From: Branchiostoma floridae
Lineage: Eukaryota > Chordata > Leptocardii > Amphioxiformes > Branchiostomatidae
Assembly (NCBI RefSeq): GCF_000003815.2
Contig: NC_049991.1
Location: forward strand, 18,318,037-18,382,036
Direction: 5' to 3'
DNA: 64,000 bases
The notes under the pieces are model-generated. The model saw only the letters and a list, made by a program, of their open reading frames with translations, was not told the origin of the DNA and made no database searches. Below are positions 45,090 through 56,766 of the stretch, one piece after another; position 1 is the first letter of the stretch; each line of letters begins with the position of its first letter. The translations under genes and the position numbers were made by a program.

Positions 45090-47560
45090 AACGTAAATAT
45101 TTTTGTTTTTCCTTCGTCAACGAAAAATATTTTGACTATGAAGACTTCCGTGTTATTGGTAAGAAGATGCGCTCATGACGTTGGGTTACAACTTCCCTCT
45201 TCATTTATTAGGGTCTGCATGCTCTTTTACGTAAGGCGTAGGCAACCTATTCTTATTTCCCTTCACTCGTAGGGAAAATCATCTTATCTACGTAATTCGT
45301 AGCGAGGCGACGAAATTTAGCGTAACTGTCTTCCTTGATTTAGCGTAATACGTTGGGGGGGGGGGTCTTCTGAATTCAGCGTAAATCATTGCTGGGACCC
45401 CCCAAGCAGACCCTCATGTATAAGATAGGCGTGAAAAAGCAAAAAATCGCAATGACGTGTAGTCTTGTAGACTCCGTTGCAGTCTTCGGAAGGGGGCTGG
45501 GGGTTTTTTTTGGGGGGGGGGGGCGTTGGTCCGCGATTTTCAACGTTGGCTATGTTCTCTTGTGCCGGAAAAGGGAGTTTCCCGAGGAAGGGAGTTTGCT
45601 GTGGAAGGGAGTTTGCCGTGATAGCGAGTTTGCCGTGACAGCGAGTTGTCTCGGCAAAACCTGTACGCAACGACATTATTTTTCCTACGTCAACAAAACA
45701 ATATTTTGACTGCAAAGTCTTCTTTGTTACAAAAAATGCGCACGTGGCGTTGGATTACAATTTCCCTCTTCAAGCGTCAGACAGGAAACAAGCTTATCTT
45801 CCGAACTTAAAAAAATGTAAAATCTGTCTTTTGCGTAAATTATCCTTAGGCTATTGTCTCATCAAAGCCTGTACGTAAAAATATTAATTTTCCTTACGTC
45901 AACAAAACAATATTTTTACTAAGAAGATGCGCACGTGACATTGCAAATTCCATCTTCAACTGTCAGAAAGTCACCAAACTTCCGAACTCATGAAGAAGAG
46001 AAAACGTAATATAGTCTCTGTCTTTTTCATACGTTGTTCTATTGTCTCATCAAAATATAAAATCTTGATTTTCCCTTGTTAACGAAAAATAATTTGATTA
46101 CGAAGTTTTCTGTGTTATTGCGAGGAAGGTTCACTCGTGACGATGGATTACAACTCCTCTTTCATGTGTTAAACAGAAAACAGACTTAACTTCCAAATTT
46201 ATGAAGTAAGTTTTTCCATCGTATCATCAAAACCTGTACATAAAGGTGGGGTCACACGTGCGTATATATTTTAGTCCGTTTGAGGCGCACATGGGAGTAT
46301 TTACCTCCACCAGGCCCCACAGGTCGTTGGAAAAATGATAAAAATTGGACAAACGTAAACAAGATAACATGTTAGACGAGTTAGCTGGGTCGCTAACCAT
46401 ACTTCTCGGTCAGCTAACTCATCTGGCATGTTTTGTATCTATATTTGTCCAATTTGTACTATTTTCCCCGCCACCTGTGGAGCCTGGTAGAGACTAAGAG
46501 CATCATACGCACCTCAAACGGACTTGATATACGCATGTGTGACCCCACCTAAACGATATCAATTTTTCCTACGTCAACAAAACAATATTTTGATTATGAA
46601 GTCTTCTGCTCCAGGAAGACCCACACGTGACAACTTCCCTCTTCAAGTGTAAGAAAGGCAACAAACTTATCATCCGAAAAATCGTAATATAGCTATAGTC
46701 TCTGTCTTTTGCGTACGTTGTTCTGTTGTTTCATCAAAGTCTAGCTACGTCAACAAAAGAATATTTTGACTGCAAAGTCTTTCGTGTTACAAAAAACACG
46801 CACGTGACAACACAACTTCCCTCTTCAGGTGACAGACAGGAAAAAAATCCTCGTCTGATCTTTTGAGAAAAAAGGAAAGAAACTAATTAAACGCACGTAA
46901 ATGTTACGCAGGTTGTTCTATTTTTAAATCCAGGACCTGATTGTTGTTACGTTAACCAATATTGCAAGGACTGTCAACCAAAGTCACGTGCATATCTTCC
47001 TTCATATGCGGAAAAATTCGTAGTCAAAATAATTTTGGTTGACGTGGGAAAAATAATTTTTACGTTCAGGTTTTGATTTGACACAAGTAAACTTATTCAA
47101 AATATAGACTGTATATGACGACAGTATATGAGGTTTTTCTCATATACCGCAGAATCATAATATCAGACGGGAAATAACGTCTCATCCGAAATTGTGGAGA
47201 GGGGAACTCTTCATTCACACGTGCTTATTACACAACAGACCATAGCGTAAAACGTCTAAATTGTTATTAACCAAAAGTAGAAGAACGTTTAACCATTGCC
47301 ACCTAGTAGACGCATTTTATCTACACCTACACGTTCTATCTTTCAATCTATAACAGGACGTAGTTATAATTTTTACGTCAACCGAAAGTTCTTTTGACTG
47401 CAGATGTAAAAGTTGTTATGCGCACGTGCATGTATCTTATTTTATCTACACTTACACGTTCTATCTTTCAATCTATAACAGGACGTAGTTAGTTATAGTT
47501 TTTACGTCAACCGAAAGTTCTTTTGACTGCAAATGTAAAAGTGGTCATGCGCACGTGCAT
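45090..47560. repeat. Degenerate ~200 bp tandem repeat with CACGTG cores
   Basis: Recurrent string: TACGTCAACAAAACAATATT, TTGACTGCAAAGTCTTCTGT, GCGCACGTGAC, ACAACTTCCCTCTTCAAGTG, CAGACAGGAAACAAACTT, TCTGTCTTTTGCGTACGTTG, TTCTATTGTCTCATC. At least seven recognisable units at about 45110, 45690, 45890, 46070, 46560, 46745 and 46985. 47324-47560 holds a younger 118 bp direct duplication ending GCGCACGTGCATGTA. Interrupted by the element at 46245-46549. Confidence 0.8.
46245..46549. mobile_element. Inverted-repeat element, GGTGGGGTCACAC ends, TAAA target duplication
   Basis: GGTGGGGTCACACGTGCGTA start and TACGCATGTGTGACCCCACC end; the direct repeat TAAA flanks both sides (46241-46244, 46550-46553). 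The interior also folds (CCTCCACCAGGCCCCACAGG / CCACCTGTGGAGCCTGGTAG; TTAGCTGG...CAGCTAA). The insertion splits a unit of the surrounding tandem repeat. Confidence 0.9.
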
Positions 47561-47565
47561 GTACT

Positions 47566-47772
47566 GTAAATGCACTTAATTTCGCGGGGATTTAATTTCG
47601 CGGTAGCGGGAAAAAGGACTTTTCGCGGTGGATTTAAGTTCGCGGTTACACCATAGACTGCAATCTAATACCACAATAGAAAAATGTTCGCACTGGTTTT
47701 AATTTTGCGGTAAAGTGGTCACCGCGAAAACCGCGAACATTAACCCACCGCGAACATTTCTGCATTTACAGT
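47566..47772. mobile_element. CGCGAA-rich inverted-repeat element
   Basis: TACTGTAAATGCACTTAATT start mirrors ATTTCTGCATTTACAGTA at the end. The interior repeats TTCGCGG / CCGCGAA many times in both orientations. About 205 bp, no ORF. Similar short elements are common in invertebrate genomes (from memory). Confidence 0.88.
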
Positions 47773-47989
47773 ATCTTATTTCTGCCCTGTACATAAGGTT
47801 CACCACGTCATCAGATGACATTGACAATGGTCTTGACGTTCCTGAAGTTGGTAATCATATCAGCCACTCGGTGTGTTACGCAGAAGAGTGGTTATACAAT
47901 CTGAACATGACGTTGTTTTTTTTTTGTTTTTTTAAATCGATTGACGTTTTCGGTTCGATGTTTTCCTACAGAACGTCGCAAATAGTTAG

Positions 47990-48480
47990 TCTCCAAGCAG
48001 ACGTCTCAGCTTGATGAGAAAAGATAAGAATTTGTACAAATAGGGACAAATAAGTTGCCATGGGATTTTAGTAAGTCCTTTGGAGAATATCCATCAATTC
48101 GCCGGCCGGACAGTTCATTCCTCGGCGAATTAACTCCTACTGGACTTTTATTCCTAATTTAGCCAAAGTTCCCTATTACTATTCGGCCAGGCGGGAGTCT
48201 GGTAGAGACCAGCATGTACGTACACCATTAACGTCACAACATATAGCGCCTCTTGAACTTGTGTCAGTCTTCATACACGTTTCTGCTACTCTCCATGCAG
48301 AGGTTCGGCTCAGGCTGTTTTTGACGTGTTTTTAGGCATTTTTATCGGGCTATCTATGTTGTGCTGTTTTCGTTACGTCTTCCAGCTAACAGCACGAAAT
48401 AGAAAGCCTGGTAACTTACGCCTAAAAACATATCCAATAAAAACAGCCGGGGCCGAACCTCTGCTTGGAGAGTACCTTCC
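47990..48480. mobile_element. Two adjacent inverted-repeat elements
   Basis: 47990-48220 carries TAGTCTCCAAGCAGAC and the mirrored GAGTCTGGTAGAGACCA, plus TTCGGCCAGGCGG, the family that recurs at 51155-51560. 48287-48473 is a separate foldback: CTCTCCATGCAGAGGTTCGG ... TTTTTAGGC is mirrored by GCCTAAAAA ... CCGAACCTCTGCTTGGAGAG. Confidence 0.7.
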
Positions 48481-49027
48481 TGCTATTTTTTGTTTCTCCT
48501 CCTTTCAAACCGCCGAGGCACCAAAGATTTGATAGATAGATGTCATTCAACGAATGTCACAAATGAATAGATATTTTGCTTACGCTTTATGTGTTTTGTT
48601 TTCTTGCATCACATTTCAATTGCGAAGTATCGCACGTACAGATTTTACCAAATACTAGTAGACAGATAACATACCATAGGAGTTAATCGGCCAAAAAGTA
48701 CAGTTGCCAACTTGCCTCTGGCGTGTTATCTGTCTATTTAGTCAATTTATACTACATGTATTTTTCAAGCGACGTGTGGAGCCTGGTACAGGCTAGGGCC
48801 GCTCGCCGTCTAGTGGAAAGTCTCACCGTGTTTTTTTTTCGGATGGGAAACATGTTGTTTCTGCTGGTGTGTTCTTCTTTCTTCTTCTGCCATGAACCAA
48901 TCAGAGCTTGGGAGACCTGTCGGTGATATCAGCATATTAGCTGTTGCAGTAAATTTGAACAAAATGTTAGCTTATACACTATATATACGAACGACACATT
49001 AGCTGTTGCAGCCAATGTAAACATGGA

Positions 49028-49157
49028 CAATAACAGGTTTGCAATAGCAAAATCTGTATTGCTTTCGTAAAAGGCAAAGTGCTCAGGGGGGAGGGGATAT
49101 CGTGCATTTTCTCGAAAATTTTGCCTTTCTCACTCTCCAAGCAGTGCCAGTGTGTAT

Positions 49158-49188
<31 letters not shown>

Positions 49189-49203
49189 CGTGTAAGTGTG
49201 TGT

Positions 49204-49250
<47 letters not shown>

Positions 49251-49265
49251 CGTGTAAGTGTGTGT

Positions 49266-49321
<56 letters not shown>

Positions 49322-50260
49322 AAGTGTGTGTGTGTATGTGTGTGTGCGTGTGTGTGTGCGTGTATATGTGAAACGTCTATAATTACACCGAGTGCATGCT
49401 TGCTTACTTACTTACTTACTCACGCACGCACCCAAGAGAGATAAATAAACAAAATCTTTTTACTCTGCACCGGTGTGCAAATATTCTCTCTCTTCACCAA
49501 ACACTTAATTTCCTCTTCCATACGAACAAATACTGGCACGGTCTCTGCTCTGTTTATCTTTATCTCGTCAGAACTCTTGACATGCAAATGAACAATTTCA
49601 GGTTTGCAATAGTAAAATCTATATTGTTTTCGTAAAAGTCAAATTACCTGGAGGAAAACATTCTGCGTTTTCTCGAAAATGTTGCCTACCAGTCTAATAG
49701 TTGTGTTTTTGTGTGCTTAGTGTGAAACGTCTGTAATTATACCAAGTCCTTACTTACGTACTCACCTACCCGAGAGGGAGGTAAATAAATAAAACCTTTT
49801 TATTCTGTACCGGTGTGCAAATATTCTCCCTCTTCACCAAACACCTTAAATTAGATAACTTCTTCCATACTGGCAGATACTTGTACGGGGTCCCTCCCCT
49901 GTTTATCTCGTCAAAATTACAGGTTTGCAAGAGCAAAATCTGCATTGTTTTCGTAAAAGGTAAACTTATACTTGGAGGGAGGTATACTGCATTTTCTCGT
50001 AAATGTTGTCTTTCTAGTTATGGTATTTTTGTGTGTGAAATGTTTGCAATTACACCGAGTGCTTACTTACTTAAGTAGCCGAGAGAGGTGAATAAATAAA
50101 AAATCTTTTTACACCGTACCGGTGTGCAAATACAGTACTCTCTCTATCTCTCTTCACCAAAACACCTTGAGTTCTTGTCCCATACTTGCGCGTGGTCTCT
50201 CCCCTGTTTATCTCTATCTCGTCAGCACTCTTGACATTTCCGCTTGTGTTACAAGTGTCA
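49028..50260. repeat. ~330-360 bp tandem macrosatellite with TG/CG core
   Basis: Units share AGGTTTGCAATAGCAAAATC, GTTTTCGTAAAAG, GCATTTTCTCGAAAATGTTG, GTGAAACGTCTGTAATTACA, CTTACTTACTTAC, ACCGGTGTGCAAATATTC and CTCTTCACCAAACACC. About three and a half copies. In the first, a TG tract (49150-49370) is itself organised as three ~63 bp units of (TG)n then (CG)4 then TGTAAG. Confidence 0.85.
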
Positions 50261-50811
50261 GGAAAACATTCAGCAGGCAGCGCTTCGCAAATAGACGGAA
50301 TCTCGTGCGATGGACTCAAGTGCCCTCTCCTGACCACTGGGCCTAAACGTCGCCATGGCAACGGCCTTTGTTCTCTCGTTAGGCCATAGCAAGTAAATGT
50401 TATGGATGACAACCTCTGCCGACTGAAAATATAATGAGATAGGGGAAAATAAAACAAGATGGGTAAAAAAAAAATCAAGATTGCTGCATTTTCAAAATAG
50501 TAGACACAATAAACGCTGTAACAAGACTTGACGTAACAAAACGTGGCATCAGAACTAACAAGAAGGCAATAACTCCTGTATCAAAGAAGTGAACTAGCGT
50601 ATTAAAAGTGACAATAGTGTAGTATACTGCTATCACTTGCTAAGTTGTCAACTACACTCATGGTTTCCATATTGGTGCCACTTTTAGAACTTTCCAACAA
50701 GTTTCTCTTCTCCTAGTGTCACTTCTATACCAGTGCAATTATTAGGTTACAACGCAACATTTTTGCCCATTTTGGTCTATCTGACCATTCCCGAAGAAGA
50801 CGAAAAATTCT

Positions 50812-51120
50812 TGTGTTTTTTTTTTCTTCTGAAATCAGGCAAAAGTTAATGAGCGCGTGGATGTCATCCATAAGATTTACTTGCTAAGGCTTTAGGGAGG
50901 ATGGCTTCGCGCTTACAGTAGGAGTAGCAGTCAACACTCCAGCCTGCCCACCTGTGGGTGGTGCCTTCCCGACTTGCTTGCACAGTTGGAGAGGATCCGA
51001 GGCGATGGGTGCCGGGGTCTGTATGGCCGGCATTGTCCAGGGGCACCTGAAGAGGGCCTAAGCCGCACTTCTGGCACACAGGCCCGTCTGGTGGCAGGAG
51101 GCTTTCCACGTGCCGATGGG
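50812..51120 (-). mobile_element. Retroelement 3' fragment with poly(A) on the minus strand
   Basis: On the minus strand the sequence runs GC-rich and protein-like (one frame gives GPVCQKCGLGPLQVPLDNAG), then AGCAAGTAAATCTTATGGAT, then ends in an A-run (50813-50824 as T on +). The plus strand at 50388-50420 carries a related AGCAAGTAAATGTTATGGAT tail, so two related 3' ends lie in opposite orientation. No intact ORF. Confidence 0.45.
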
Positions 51121-51139
51121 ATGATGTAAACTTCTCTGG

Positions 51140-51560
51140 ACAGTATAGACTCTCTCTAGCTTAGGCATAGTCTCTACCAGACTTCCGCCTGGCCGAATAG
51201 TAATAGGGACTTTGGCCAAGGAATAAATGCCTAATAGGAGTTAATTGGCCTTGGAGTGAACTGTCCGGCTAGAGATAGCTGGATAGACCGTAAAAGACTG
51301 AAATCCCATTGCAACTTATTTGTTCTTATTTGGCCGAATTCTTCTCTGGACAGTATAGCCTCTCTCTGGCTCAAGCCTAGTCTCTACCAGACACCCGCCT
51401 GGCCGAATAGTAATAGGGGACTTTGGCCAAGTTAGGAATAAACGTCTAGTAGGGGTTGATTGGCCAAGGTGTGAACTGACAGACCGGTGATAGCTAGATA
51501 AACTGCAAAAGACTTAAATCCCATTGCAACTTATTTGTTCTTATTTGGCCGAATTATTCT
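51140..51560. mobile_element. Tandem pair of TTGGCCAA-type elements
   Basis: Two direct copies about 210 bp apart, each with TAGTCTCTACCAGAC, CGCCTGGCCGAATAGTAATA, GGACTTTGGCCAAG, AATCCCATTGCAACTTATTT and TTCTTATTTGGCCGAATT. Both end in TTCTCTCT-type sequence. A more diverged relative lies at 53930-54110. Confidence 0.85.
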
Positions 51561-52599
51561 CTCTTTGTTTCATACAGCTGACTAAGCCTAACTCACGTCG
51601 TCGACCGATAGGGTGGAAGAACATTCGCTTCCAAAATCTGCTTGTTGCTGCTTCTTAAATGCTGTGCATATATACACGAATCTACGCAGAACTTGTACTT
51701 CTTCATTATAACTTTGCTAACTGCAACAGCTACAAATTGTCAGTGTTTGCATACCCAGTAAGACCAAAATGGATAGGTCTGATTCACTCATTTAAAGAAA
51801 GGCACGCACTCTTATCTTCTCTATCGCGCCTAAGGTGTGTCTCTTTTCAATTTTGAACCTCCCAACTTTACGCCCTATCCAGGAGTTGATGTTTAACCTC
51901 AGCTGTTAACTGATATTATGTAGTTTGAGGAAAATGTAGTTTGAAACAACAACTACGATGTTTTAAACTTGTTGACCAAAATATGCGACCTACAGGACGG
52001 ACAGACTGCCACCACAACGTGATATTCTTGAACCGCGAGGCAGACACACTACATGGTCTTGACAGAGAAGTCGGTGATATCTAATGACAAGTTCAAGTTA
52101 CCGCTTATCAAACAATAGCGCATGACTAGTGCTCGTTTATTGCACAATCAGTAGTGAGTGTAGATCTGCCTTGCTTGTTGTTCGCCATTCACCAGTTATT
52201 GGGTTTCAAAGAGCGCATATCTCTGATTATTGACGATTGTGGTGTCGTGTTGCTTGTTGTGCGACTGAAATGAGACGCGTGTTGGTAAGTATCAGCTGGA
52301 GTATTGTTCATGAAACTCCTCATAACTGCCGGTCCTGGTGCCACTTGAACGCGACACGTGTGCGTAGGACTGACTCGTCTGGCAGATGGGTCCAAAACCC
52401 CAAAATAAGTCACGTGCACTCTTGAGATAAAGTGACCCAAATTTATGTCACGTAACATCAATTTTTGTTTTATCGACTGTAGGAAAAAAAAAGCAAGCCC
52501 CGACCGAAACCTCTGCTTGGAGAGTGGCAGAATCTGCGTCTTTAGCAAGCTGATTTCCCTGCGAAGTGCTTGTAATTTGTCTGCCTCACAGTTTAAGTA

Positions 52600-53052
52600 C
52601 ATGTATGGTATACAATCTTATGACCCGACTGGGTGTGAACCTCCGACTTTTCATTCGAATTCTACCGCCTATTCCATTTGAATTGGCTAGTTCCGAGTCA
52701 AGAATATCTTGGAAATCCACCGTTCCCATGTTCCATAATGCTCCTTGGACGATTTCGACAAAAATGCCCCTGCAGTTCCAGAGCAAGCTGCTAGGAGCCC
52801 AAAGACTATAGCATGCCCAGGTCAAAAGATACAAAAGAGGAATTTCTGCTGTAGTACCAAGGTTGCATACCAGGGGGCCAAAATCAACCTTGACCTTTGT
52901 CTTCCCAACCCCTACCCACATACCAAATATCATTGCAATCCATAAAGAGGTTCTTGAGTTATACTGACTACAAAAGTCCGGACACACATACACACACGCT
53001 CGCACGCACGCAGACGCACCAAAAACAATACCTCCATTTTCATGGAGGTAAT
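52600..53052. repeat. Probable interspersed repeat ending in CA-rich tail and small hairpin
   Basis: CATACCAAATATCATTGCAATCCAT followed by GTTCTTGAGTTATACTGACTAC, a CACACACGCTCGCACGCACGC tract, and CACCAAAAACAATACCTCC with a hairpin CCTCCATTTTCATGGAGG. This ending is familiar to me as a common repeat in marine invertebrate genomes. Single copy in this window. Confidence 0.4.
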
Positions 53053-55180
53053 AAGACCACAGGCCTGCTCAGCACAACGTTTTCAAGAACCTGACATCAG
53101 ATTAGTAACGCCAAAGGTTTCCCCGCTTTGCCTTTCGCCGGAAATAGAATTGGAAAGAAAGTATCCGGCACAAGGTTCTCATGTTATGGAGAAGGCGGCT
53201 ACCTTTACAGTGGCTGATAATGTAATAAATGGGAATGAACCTATTTCCTTCTTCTTTCTTTTAGAAGAGGAAGACTTCACTTTGTTCAGGTCCACGGCAT
53301 CGTAACACCATTTCCTTTATAGTATAAATCATACCCCAAGTCCACTGAGGCGACGCGGTAACCGTTAGGCGAAAGTTGGCTATTTATCTATTTTTTCAGT
53401 TTAAAAAAATCTTAACTTGCTTTGAAAAGCATGATAAATACAATGGAACTGGATAGTGATTGGTAAGAGGTAGGAACCTTGTAGCATCATTTCACCAGCA
53501 GAAAAAAAGAATTCGGTCTTTAGTGAAGAAATTGGATGACACTCCCTCTATCACAACGTTGTTTCATTCAGGAAGTAACTCGAACTCACTTCTTCGATAA
53601 AAATAACTGTTCTTAAGGAATGAATAGATGAATGCAGACCTTTATACACACCAAATATATGTCAGTGGCAAAAAAGAAACATTAAGAGATTGAGCTGTAT
53701 CTGCTATTACATCAAATTTGACGAGCGCAAACCTTTGGGAGGTAGCCTTTACAAACATATTACTCTTTTGAAACCATATCCATACCGATACCTTTCCCCG
53801 ATTTGTTTGTTTGCTTTTGTTTTCCGATAAGCCATTTGCGCCGTTTGTACCACAAAACAAACAACTAACTGCAGGTGGCGCCCTCTTAGTAAATTATGAG
53901 CTAGAGGCAGACGTGTCAGCTGAATAAAAAAAGAGAAATATTTGGCCAAATAGCGACAGATAAGTTGCTATGCTTTTCAGTCAGTCTTTTGCAGTGTATC
54001 CAACTATCCACCGGCCGGTTAGTTTACTCCTATGCCAATCAACTTCTACTAGACTTTTTCTCCATCCAAACTTGGCCAAATTCCCATATCACTATCCGGC
54101 CCTATGTATGATATGTTACGCAATAAGTTATTCATACTCCTATGTTTAAAGACTACAGATTTTACGGTACTCGATACCAGAAGTAGATTTGACTTTGATT
54201 ATATCTTTAGACCCGACAGCCCTCATAAATGCTAAGATAGGTAAATACATAAAAGATTGCTTTGTGATCAGAAAAGATACATGTAGCGACCCTCGTGTTT
54301 AGCCCTACCTGATTGTATGGAGGTTTTCTAATTATCCTATATTGTTTAGTTAGTAGAGATTTAAGATTTATTCTGTATTACACCTTAACATCGCTTAAAC
54401 CTAACCTACAACCTAAAGGCACACTTATACCTAAAGCAAATACTACCGCTATAACTTATTCTAAAAATTAAAGGAATGAGTTGAGAAGTCAAGTAGCTGG
54501 GAGAGAGGTCAGAGTCAAATATTCTATACATTAATTTTATATACATAGTTATCAATGAATATCTTTTACCACCATTGCTGCAGAGGTTTTGTGATCTTAT
54601 TCCACCCTCCCCTACTCCTACAGTCGGTACCTCCCGGCTACCGGCCTCCTCCAACATCTGGACATCGTATTTCGTACGTCGGTTCTTATACACAAAAATT
54701 CGGTATCATTTACAGTCTCTGTCTGGGCCGCAAACGGGGGAATTTTCCTGGCCAAGAGAACCAACACAACTCGCGCGGAGAGAAAGTCCCGAGCGCCTCC
54801 GAGTAGGGTTTGTTCTAAACTCGCGGGTTGTCGGTTTTATCCACCTGCTCCTCGCGCTAGAATGATTAATGATTTTTTGAGGACCGCTGACAGGAAGGCG
54901 GGAAACAGCAAGTTAGTATTTTGCCAAGCTTGTATAAACTACAGCGATAAGTAAACACGCCAGTCGACAGGGTGAAAGGGGATCCGAATCTGGCCCAATT
55001 AGGCTAGGGTGAGGCGGGGGCATCGAGGCGCGAGGGTCACATGTGTGAACAGTTACTCTTTTCTTGTGGCAGCCCGTGCGAGGGCTTCCCCCTGTCATTC
55101 CCAATTTCAATTACCAGGATTGAGAAGAAAAGCTGCACGTTGTAACACAATCTCTCCTGGATCTGGCTAAACCCCGCGGC

Positions 55181-55920
55181 CCGGGCCCCGTGCTGTCTGG
55201 GTGGTCGGCGGCCCGAGCAGACATTTTCTGGCTCAGCGGCGTCGAGTGGAGCGAGTTTTGGGCCCCCGCATTGGCTCGCTCCGTGCGGCAAATAAAAACG
55301 TGCTGGCGTCGGGATTCGGGTGACTTCAGTAACTCCATCCACCAATCCCGGCCGCCTATTATGCGGCGCTGGCAAATTTTTCTTCCCCAGCCGGTGTAGG
55401 GTGTCAGGCGAGCCCACACTCACGCACTCTCGCCCCAAGGCCGGGCTGGCTCATTGAAGCACCTCCGATTGTTTACAAAACTGTCAAGTCGCGAGTTCAC
55501 CAACGTCAGTCTGACGCGCTGGTAGCGAGAGAGGAGCAAGGAGTAGCGGCACTCACTATCGGGGACTCGCCCACAACCTCCGGACCTGCTACCGGACCTG
55601 TCACGCGCTGAACCGAGGGGGACGGACTCACACGGGTTCCACAACTTCCCTCTCTGTGAAACAGTCGCTTGTTTTGACTGTCAGGCAACAACGTTTTGAC
55701 CTGAGAGACTCAAGTTTTGATTTTCTCTCGTCGTCGTCACGGACAGAAGAAAGTTTCAAGGCATGTGCGTCGACGTCATTGTTCATCACCGGAAACTCTT
55801 ATAAAAGTTTTCGGAGAAAACTGTTGGAAATCGTGTCGGGAGCTCAGATAGCTACACTGCATCTCAGTTTGAGGAAGTGAAAGTTGGTTATTGGGTGTTA
55901 GCCACAGGAGATAGCCGATC
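55181..55920 (+). promoter_or_regulatory. FOXL2: FOXL2 promoter / 5' UTR CpG-rich region
   Basis: GC- and CpG-rich 740 bp directly before the FOXL2 start. It has CCAAT motifs in both orientations (ATTGG at about 55271, CCAAT at about 55343) and no clear TATA box near the gene. The last ~450 bp becomes less GC-rich and is probably the 5' UTR. No upstream exon is needed, since the protein starts in the single exon. Confidence 0.55.
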
Positions 55921-56766
55921 ATGGCGACGCTGTTCGACACAATAGACGACGGGCTGTCGGTGGCGTCGGACGGGAAGGACGAGAACCTCACGCCGAACGG
56001 GACGCGAGACCAGCCCGGGGAGACGGGCAAGGCCGACTCGGGCGACCAGGAAAAGACTGGCGAGGGGGAGAAGACATCATCAGATCCCCATCAAAAACCA
56101 CCTTACTCTTACGTGGCTCTGATCGCCATGGCAATCAAGGAGAGCCAGGAGAAGAGACTCACGCTCAGTCAGATCTATAACTACATCATACAGAAGTTTC
56201 CCTACTACGAGAAGAACAAGAAGGGCTGGCAGAACAGCATCAGACACAACCTGAGTCTGAACGAGTGTTTCATCAAGGTTCCGCGGGAGGGCGGGGGAGA
56301 GAGGAAGGGAAACTACTGGACGCTCGACCCGGCCTGCGAGGACATGTTCGAGAAGGGCAACTACCGGCGGCGTCGGCGGATGAAGCGGCCGTACCGCCCG
56401 CCGGTCACCGGCCACATCTCCGGCCTCCTCCCGCCGAAACCCTACTACGACACGACGTACGGAGGGTACTCTCTCACGCCCAAGTACCTGCAGTCGCCCT
56501 ACAACAACTGCTCGTGGCCCATCTCGGCGCCGTCGCCGCAGTTCAGCAACTACAACTCGTGCCAGCTGCAGGCGTCGCCGCGCTGCGCCCCGTCCCTGTC
56601 CGGCCCGCCGCAGATCCAGCCCATGCAGCTGCCCAACGTCAACGCGTCCCCGTACTCCTACAGTCCCGTGTCCTGCACGCTGTCCGGGCAAACCTCGCCG
56701 GGGGACTTCGCCTTCGCCTGCCGCCGACAGAACGACACCGGTCCGATGCACGGTTACCCCTACTGA
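55921..56766 (+). CDS. FOXL2: Forkhead transcription factor FoxL2
   Basis: Nuclear DNA-binding regulator; in vertebrates it acts in ovary, pituitary and eyelid development. Single exon of 281 residues, as in other FOXL2 genes, which are intronless. An acidic N-terminus of 58 residues leads to the forkhead domain (about 59-160): [14 protein letters not shown], recognition helix with [15 protein letters not shown] (103-117), and [20 protein letters not shown] followed by the FOXL2-specific basic run RRRRRMKRP. After the domain, KYLQS...NCSWP matches the FOXL2 block KYLQSGF-NNSWP, and the C-terminus FAFACRRQ...MHGYPY matches FACARQ...MHCSYW. The vertebrate polyalanine tract is absent. Start context GATCATGG is good. 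Flanked by long gene-free DNA. Confidence 0.97.
   Translation: MATLFDTIDDGLSVASDGKDENLTPNGTRDQPGETGKADSGDQEKTGEGEKTSSDPHQKPPYSYVALIAMAIKESQEKRLTLSQIYNYIIQKFPYYEKNKKGWQNSIRHNLSLNECFIKVPREGGGERKGNYWTLDPACEDMFEKGNYRRRRRMKRPYRPPVTGHISGLLPPKPYYDTTYGGYSLTPKYLQSPYNNCSWPISAPSPQFSNYNSCQLQASPRCAPSLSGPPQIQPMQLPNVNASPYSYSPVSCTLSGQTSPGDFAFACRRQNDTGPMHGYPY

Larger units (their letters stand above)
31158..55180. other. Gene-poor interval between WIPI2 and FOXL2
   Basis: About 24 kb with no gene I can support. 31200-34990 is mostly AT-rich unique DNA plus two inverted-repeat elements. 35600-41100 has GC-rich non-repeat islands (35585-36060, 36590-36870, 38125-38370, 40720-41140) that might be enhancers. 41900-51560 is dominated by satellites and foldbacks. 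51560-55180 is mixed. Short ORFs here start without good ATG context and show no recognisable domain. Confidence 0.6.

Noticed and set aside
45090-47560. CRISPR-like spaced repeat
   Set aside because: Units are diverged and ~200 bp long without uniform short spacers, in a eukaryotic context.
49152-49444. Val/Cys-repeat ORFs
   Set aside because: Translation of the TG/CG dinucleotide tract.
56080-56751. 223-codon ORF on the minus strand opposite FOXL2
   Set aside because: Arg-rich shadow of the GC-rich forkhead coding strand; no domain and no independent start context.
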